Below are positions 60,732 through 64,000 of a stretch of DNA of 64,000 nucleotides, piece by piece (position 1 is the stretch's first letter; each line of letters begins with the position of its first letter). Source of the stretch: Cyclobacteriaceae bacterium (GTDB taxonomy: Bacteria; Bacteroidota; Bacteroidia; Cytophagales; Cyclobacteriaceae); contig JAHBUC010000016.1 of NCBI GenBank assembly GCA_019638275.1, positions 1 through 64,000 of the forward strand, read 5' to 3'. The position numbers and the translations under genes are program-made. Below the pieces are notes generated by a model that was not told where the DNA came from, searched no databases, and saw only the letters and a list, made by a program, of their open reading frames with translations.

Positions 60732-62326
60732 CAATTTGATCTGTGGTCTTCAATCCTGAAAAAATCAAAGTCAACATACCCACTACTATTCTTTGTTGAG
60801 TAGTTGAACAATCCAAAACGATAGCCCATAAAATGGGGCAGTGTGTAGGTCATTTTATGTTTGGAACCAATACGTGTCCATGATTTTCCATCATGACTGT
60901 AGAAGAACTCTGCGATATCTGCTTTATCCCTGAAGTCGCATGTTGCTTTGAGATAGATGTTGTTCTGTGAAAGTGGAATCCGTTCCATCTCTACCTGCTT
61001 ATCCGATTCGGCACTTACCATCACAATAGACTTCACACCATTCTCCATCCTGACACCCACTTGTCCATATCTTCTTTGAAACAATGTCAAACCAGCAAAA
61101 TCACCATCCTTCATATTGGATACATCAATGCGTGTTGATCCAGTGCACTCTGGTCCAATGGTGCGTTGCGTAAGAATATTTTTCACCATGTAAAATGAAG
61201 TATCCACGCGACCGGTTGTAAGTCGCAGAAAACCCTTTCGCTCGGTAAGTGACCAAAGTCTGTTGTCCGGGTTGTGGTTCCACTGCCATACTAATGGAAG
61301 CAGCCGATCACCTTTCTTGCGGGTAAATTCATCGGATGCCACAATGCCGGGGATTAAACTTTTGTTTGCGGGCAGATCAAGTTCGTCTGGAACTTTTCCA
61401 TCAATGCCAAGGATCGGCCAGCCATCTTCCCACTTCACAGGTACCAGGTAAGGTATGCGACCAACTGCTCCGTAATCACGAAACAAGTATGAATACCAGG
61501 TGCCGTCAGGTGAATCAATCAAACCACCTTGTGCTACGCCCAGATCTTGCAACGCCAAACGGCCTTCCCACGGACCCGTTATCTTATCAGCCCGGTGAAT
61601 AATAACTGTGCGCATACCACCTCTTGGCCAGGTGATGTTGAAGAGATAATATTTTCCATTCACCTTAAACAGCTGTGAACCTTCGGCACCCAGCATAATA
61701 TTGTCACCTGCTGGCGCACTTGCATTTTCAATAAGTACCTGCTCTTCTGTTCCTGGCTTTACAGCTGATGCATCAGAAGTGAGTTCCACCATCTTAAGTT
61801 TTGAAACACCATAAATCAAGTACACATGATCATCTTCAAATAACAAGGTGTGATCATGATAAGACGGACTAAAAGATGAAACTTTCCAGGGGCCTTTCTC
61901 TATGTCCTTTGTGGTAAAGATGTACGTCTTGCCGGTGGTGCTGGAAAATGTACTGACATAATACGTGTTCTTGTGATAGCGAATACAACTGGCCCACGAA
62001 CCTCGTCCATACATAGTTTTGCCATTGTCGAGATTCACCGCATCAATAGTACTAAGTGTATCATAAGCATAGTTGACCAAGTGCCAGTTTACCAGGTCTT
62101 TTGACTTCATAATGGGCACACCCGGATTCATATGCATGGTGGTGCTACTCGAATAGTACGTATCCCCCACCCGTACGATTGACATGTCCGGAACGTCAGC
62201 AAAGATGGTTGGGTTGGTGGCTATTTTGTTGATTTTGCTTGATTGAGTAACTGATTGTCCATAAGAACAGTGGATTACTGAAAGACAGGCAACCCCAAGG
62301 ATAATGGCTAAATGGCGGAATGTCAT
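60731..62326 (-). CDS. GH43 hydrolase with C-terminal beta-sandwich (second locus)
   Basis: A 531-residue exported GH43. Signal peptide (about 1-24, IHCSYGQ). Propeller with base Asp in FADVPDMSIVRVGDTYYSSSTTMHMNPGVPI, second Asp in SYHDHTLLFEDDHVYLIYG and acid Glu in LGAEGSQLFKVNGKYYLFNITW; from about 335 a DUF1349-type concanavalin-like domain (SDEFTRKKGDRLLPLVWQWNHNPDN). The layout is close to GH43 subfamily 12-type beta-xylosidases/arabinofuranosidases, like the enzyme at 39845 but clearly diverged. It is translationally coupled to GH97 by a one-base overlap, and it is the first gene after the regulatory gap 62327-62549. Confidence 0.9.
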   Translation of the reverse strand: MTFRHLAIILGVACLSVIHCSYGQSVTQSSKINKIATNPTIFADVPDMSIVRVGDTYYSSSTTMHMNPGVPIMKSKDLVNWHLVNYAYDTLSTIDAVNLDNGKTMYGRGSWASCIRYHKNTYYVSTFSSTTGKTYIFTTKDIEKGPWKVSSFSPSYHDHTLLFEDDHVYLIYGVSKLKMVELTSDASAVKPGTEEQVLIENASAPAGDNIMLGAEGSQLFKVNGKYYLFNITWPRGGMRTVIIHRADKITGPWEGRLALQDLGVAQGGLIDSPDGTWYSYLFRDYGAVGRIPYLVPVKWEDGWPILGIDGKVPDELDLPANKSLIPGIVASDEFTRKKGDRLLPLVWQWNHNPDNRLWSLTERKGFLRLTTGRVDTSFYMVKNILTQRTIGPECTGSTRIDVSNMKDGDFAGLTLFQRRYGQVGVRMENGVKSIVMVSAESDKQVEMERIPLSQNNIYLKATCDFRDKADIAEFFYSHDGKSWTRIGSKHKMTYTLPHFMGYRFGLFNYSTKNSSGYVDFDFFRIEDHRSN

Positions 62327-62380
62327 CCCCTGATTAAGTGTTATTTATACAATTATAAAATTTTGTCATAACAACACCAA

Positions 62381-62394
62381 AGAAAACGTTTGCG
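62381..62394. promoter_or_regulatory. AAACGTTTGCG motif upstream of GH43 (second locus)
   Basis: GAAAACGTTTGCG with core AAACGTTT lies about 56 bp before the GH43 start. It shares 11 identical bases with the motif before the second SusC (54202-54212, reverse strand). Confidence 0.42.
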
Positions 62395-62409
62395 AATACC
62401 ATTGCACAA

Positions 62410-62430
62410 ATACCAAATTTTATTTGGTAT
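62410..62430. promoter_or_regulatory. Perfect inverted repeat ATACCAAA-N5-TTTGGTAT
   Basis: Eight-base arms with a 5-bp spacer, about 84 bp upstream of the GH43 start and 15 bp beyond the AAACGTTTGCG motif. The size fits a dimeric repressor site. Confidence 0.5.
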
Positions 62431-62549
62431 ACTGGGGCAGTAACCGTTTTCTCATAGTTTTGACAATCTCAGTCAAACTACAATTGAGTTGGAATGTGGG
62501 CCATCTTACAATGACCGGTGGGTTACCTCAGGACTGTGTAGATCGGAAG

Positions 62550-64000
62550 CTACTTAAGTTCGTGAATGCTTACCCCTTTGGTTACGCCACTTTCATTAAA
62601 TGGATCGATTGTGAAATAATATGAATGCCCACTATTCAGACTATTGATGGTCAACTGCTCTGTGCCCAACACCTGGTACGTGTGGTACAGCTTATCCTTG
62701 GCTATACCGTACCTAATATTATACCCTGTAGCGCCTGCAGATTTGGTCCAGTTCAATTTAACCACACAACGGTCAGCATCGCGTACCAGATTTAATTTTT
62801 CGACCACTGTTGGCAACTTCCCTCCTGCACTACCAAAAATGCGAAACCCGGACAACGTAAACGTTCCATCAGGCACCCGGAAGTTCGTGAGTCTGACATA
62901 GCGGGCTTTAACCGGACTGGAGAGTTCAATATAGTCATGCGGTACATCCGTTTGGTTTTGTGTTTTGTCTGCCAGTGTTTTCCACGTTTTGTTATCGGTA
63001 GAGTATTCCAGCAGGTATTGATAGTAAATCCCGGGAGACCTGCCCAACAATTTCGATTCATGCTCATAATAATTGATCTGCACGGCATTGATTGTACTTT
63101 CTTTTTGCAGATCAATACTGATCCACTCTCCTTTGTTCCCGGTCTTGGCGCTCCAGAAAGTGCGAATGTCTTCGTCTGTAGCATTTCCTTTAGGATGAAC
63201 TGCCTGTTCAGAAGAGACTTCTACAGGCTTGTTGTACGACAACAACATCCACCGCGGAAACAACTCGTCAGGACTTAAAATTTTCTTTGTTGGAATTTTA
63301 AAAGGAAAATCACCAAAGCCGGTATAGACATGCAACTCGTCATCGTCATCAAAGAATGCGGGGAACAATCCCAACCTGCGCTCAAACATGTGCTTTTTCG
63401 AAATGGTCATCGTGGCAATATGCCAGTAGTTACCATGCTTATCCTGAAATGTGCTGCCATGCCCTGCCCCTGCAGCAAATCCTTCCGGCTTGTACGATGC
63501 TGGATTATGTTTCGCCAATATAAACGGGCCAAGCGGTTGATCAGAAACATAAACACCATCGCTGTAACTTTTGAATTCCGTACCCGGTCCTGCATATTGT
63601 AGATAGTATTTCCCATTCCGTTTAGTCATCCAGGCACCTTCAATCCAGGGATTTTCACCTTCATTATTATAGTCTCCTTTTCGTTCCCATCCATATATTG
63701 TTTTATTGCTGTTGAAAAGAGCCTTTGGCTCACCAATAGGATTCAGCGTTTTCGTATCAAGCTCAACGCCATAAATGGGGTTAACATTGGAACAACCATA
63801 ATAGAAAAACAATCGCCCGTCATCATCAACAAACAAGTCCGGATCAATCATGAGAATGGGAAAGGACGAGTTTGCCACTTGCCATTTACCGGATTTAGGA
63901 TCATCGGTTTTATAAATGACCAAGGGTGGCTGTGTTTTTGATGCCATGAAAAATAAAGTGTCGTTCATGACCACTGCTGTTGGTGCATAATCTTCCAGTG
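62550..64000 (-). CDS. GH43 hydrolase with discoidin and FN3-like domains, 5' end outside the window
   Basis: The frame continues through the right edge (LEDYAPTAVVMNDT reads in from base 64000), so the GTG at 63974 is not the true start and the catalytic base Asp is beyond the window. Visible: second Asp in LMIDPDLFVDDDG, acid Glu in NPWIEGAWMTKRNGKYYLQYAGPG, a His-bearing GAGHGSTFQDKHG segment, then a discoidin/F5-8C (CBM32-like) domain (about PVEVSSEQAVHPKGNATDEDIRTFWSA to FRIFGSAGG) and a short fibronectin III-like C-terminus (VEKLNLVRDADRCVVKLNWTKS onward). The binding domain should hold it to a galactose- or arabinose-bearing glycan. It probably belongs to the second locus, separated from the next gene by a 223-bp regulatory gap. 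Confidence 0.9.
   Translation of the reverse strand, partial: LEDYAPTAVVMNDTLFFMASKTQPPLVIYKTDDPKSGKWQVANSSFPILMIDPDLFVDDDGRLFFYYGCSNVNPIYGVELDTKTLNPIGEPKALFNSNKTIYGWERKGDYNNEGENPWIEGAWMTKRNGKYYLQYAGPGTEFKSYSDGVYVSDQPLGPFILAKHNPASYKPEGFAAGAGHGSTFQDKHGNYWHIATMTISKKHMFERRLGLFPAFFDDDDELHVYTGFGDFPFKIPTKKILSPDELFPRWMLLSYNKPVEVSSEQAVHPKGNATDEDIRTFWSAKTGNKGEWISIDLQKESTINAVQINYYEHESKLLGRSPGIYYQYLLEYSTDNKTWKTLADKTQNQTDVPHDYIELSSPVKARYVRLTNFRVPDGTFTLSGFRIFGSAGGKLPTVVEKLNLVRDADRCVVKLNWTKSAGATGYNIRYGIAKDKLYHTYQVLGTEQLTINSLNSGHSYYFTIDPFNESGVTKGVSIHELK

Noticed and set aside
1..64000. CRISPR array, rRNA, insertion sequence or prophage
   Set aside because: No regularly spaced repeats, no rRNA sequence, and no transposase, integrase or phage structural gene was found.

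Overview
The window reads as a chromosomal segment of a Bacteroidota bacterium, most likely a free-living member of the Cytophagales. The reasons are two SusC/SusD pairs, type IX secretion C-terminal signals (a gliding-type tail on the 3060-6347 protein and a type A tail on the first GH10 xylanase), many lipoproteins, start codons without clear Shine-Dalgarno sites, and a dense set of plant-polysaccharide enzymes. Genus cannot be fixed from the sequence alone.

Layout. 1-12.6 kb holds mostly general genes: the end of a TPR protein, a tRNA with a CAT anticodon followed by a small GIY-YIG nuclease gene that is bracketed by a second, broken copy of the tRNA 3' end and its terminator, an exported Gfo/Idh/MocA oxidoreductase, a large DUF7948/SBBP/PKD surface protein, a YbbA-YbbP type ABC exporter divergent from a TesA-like esterase, an atypical alpha/beta hydrolase and an MFS permease. 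12.6-16.4 kb has a small membrane protein split by a frameshift and a large sortilin-type beta-propeller protein.

16.4-45.4 kb is a glucuronoxylan utilisation region. A uronate branch (ExuT-like permease, KDPG aldolase, KDG kinase, and divergent altronate dehydratase) is followed by xylose isomerase and xylulokinase, and then by a long forward operon: SusC, SusD, a surface glycan-binding lipoprotein, GH10, GH30_8, GH43, GH10, a sialate-O-acetylesterase-type esterase and an L-arabinonate/D-xylonate-type IlvD/Edd dehydratase. Facing it is a reverse operon of GH3, a sodium/sugar symporter and GH43. Together these cover cutting of decorated xylan at the surface, deacetylation, release of xylose, import, and both isomerase and sugar-acid routes. 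A palindromic operator with a TGCAATCGGTTGCA-type core occurs nearly identically before SusC and before GH3, and a close relative lies in front of altronate dehydratase. This suggests one LacI-type regulator, not encoded here, for xylose and uronate use.

45.5-49 kb is an operon of a BASS-family permease, a secreted RraA-type aldolase homologue and a Tat-exported galactonate-dehydratase-like enolase superfamily enzyme. It looks like a periplasmic sugar-acid degradation module and is the most novel metabolic idea in the window.

49.2-64 kb is a second polysaccharide utilisation locus on the reverse strand: GH43 with discoidin domain (running off the right edge), GH43, GH97, a tandem double CE1 esterase, an AraC regulator overlapping a gluconokinase-type FGGY kinase, and a second SusC/SusD pair. 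No CRISPR array, rRNA, insertion sequence or prophage was seen.
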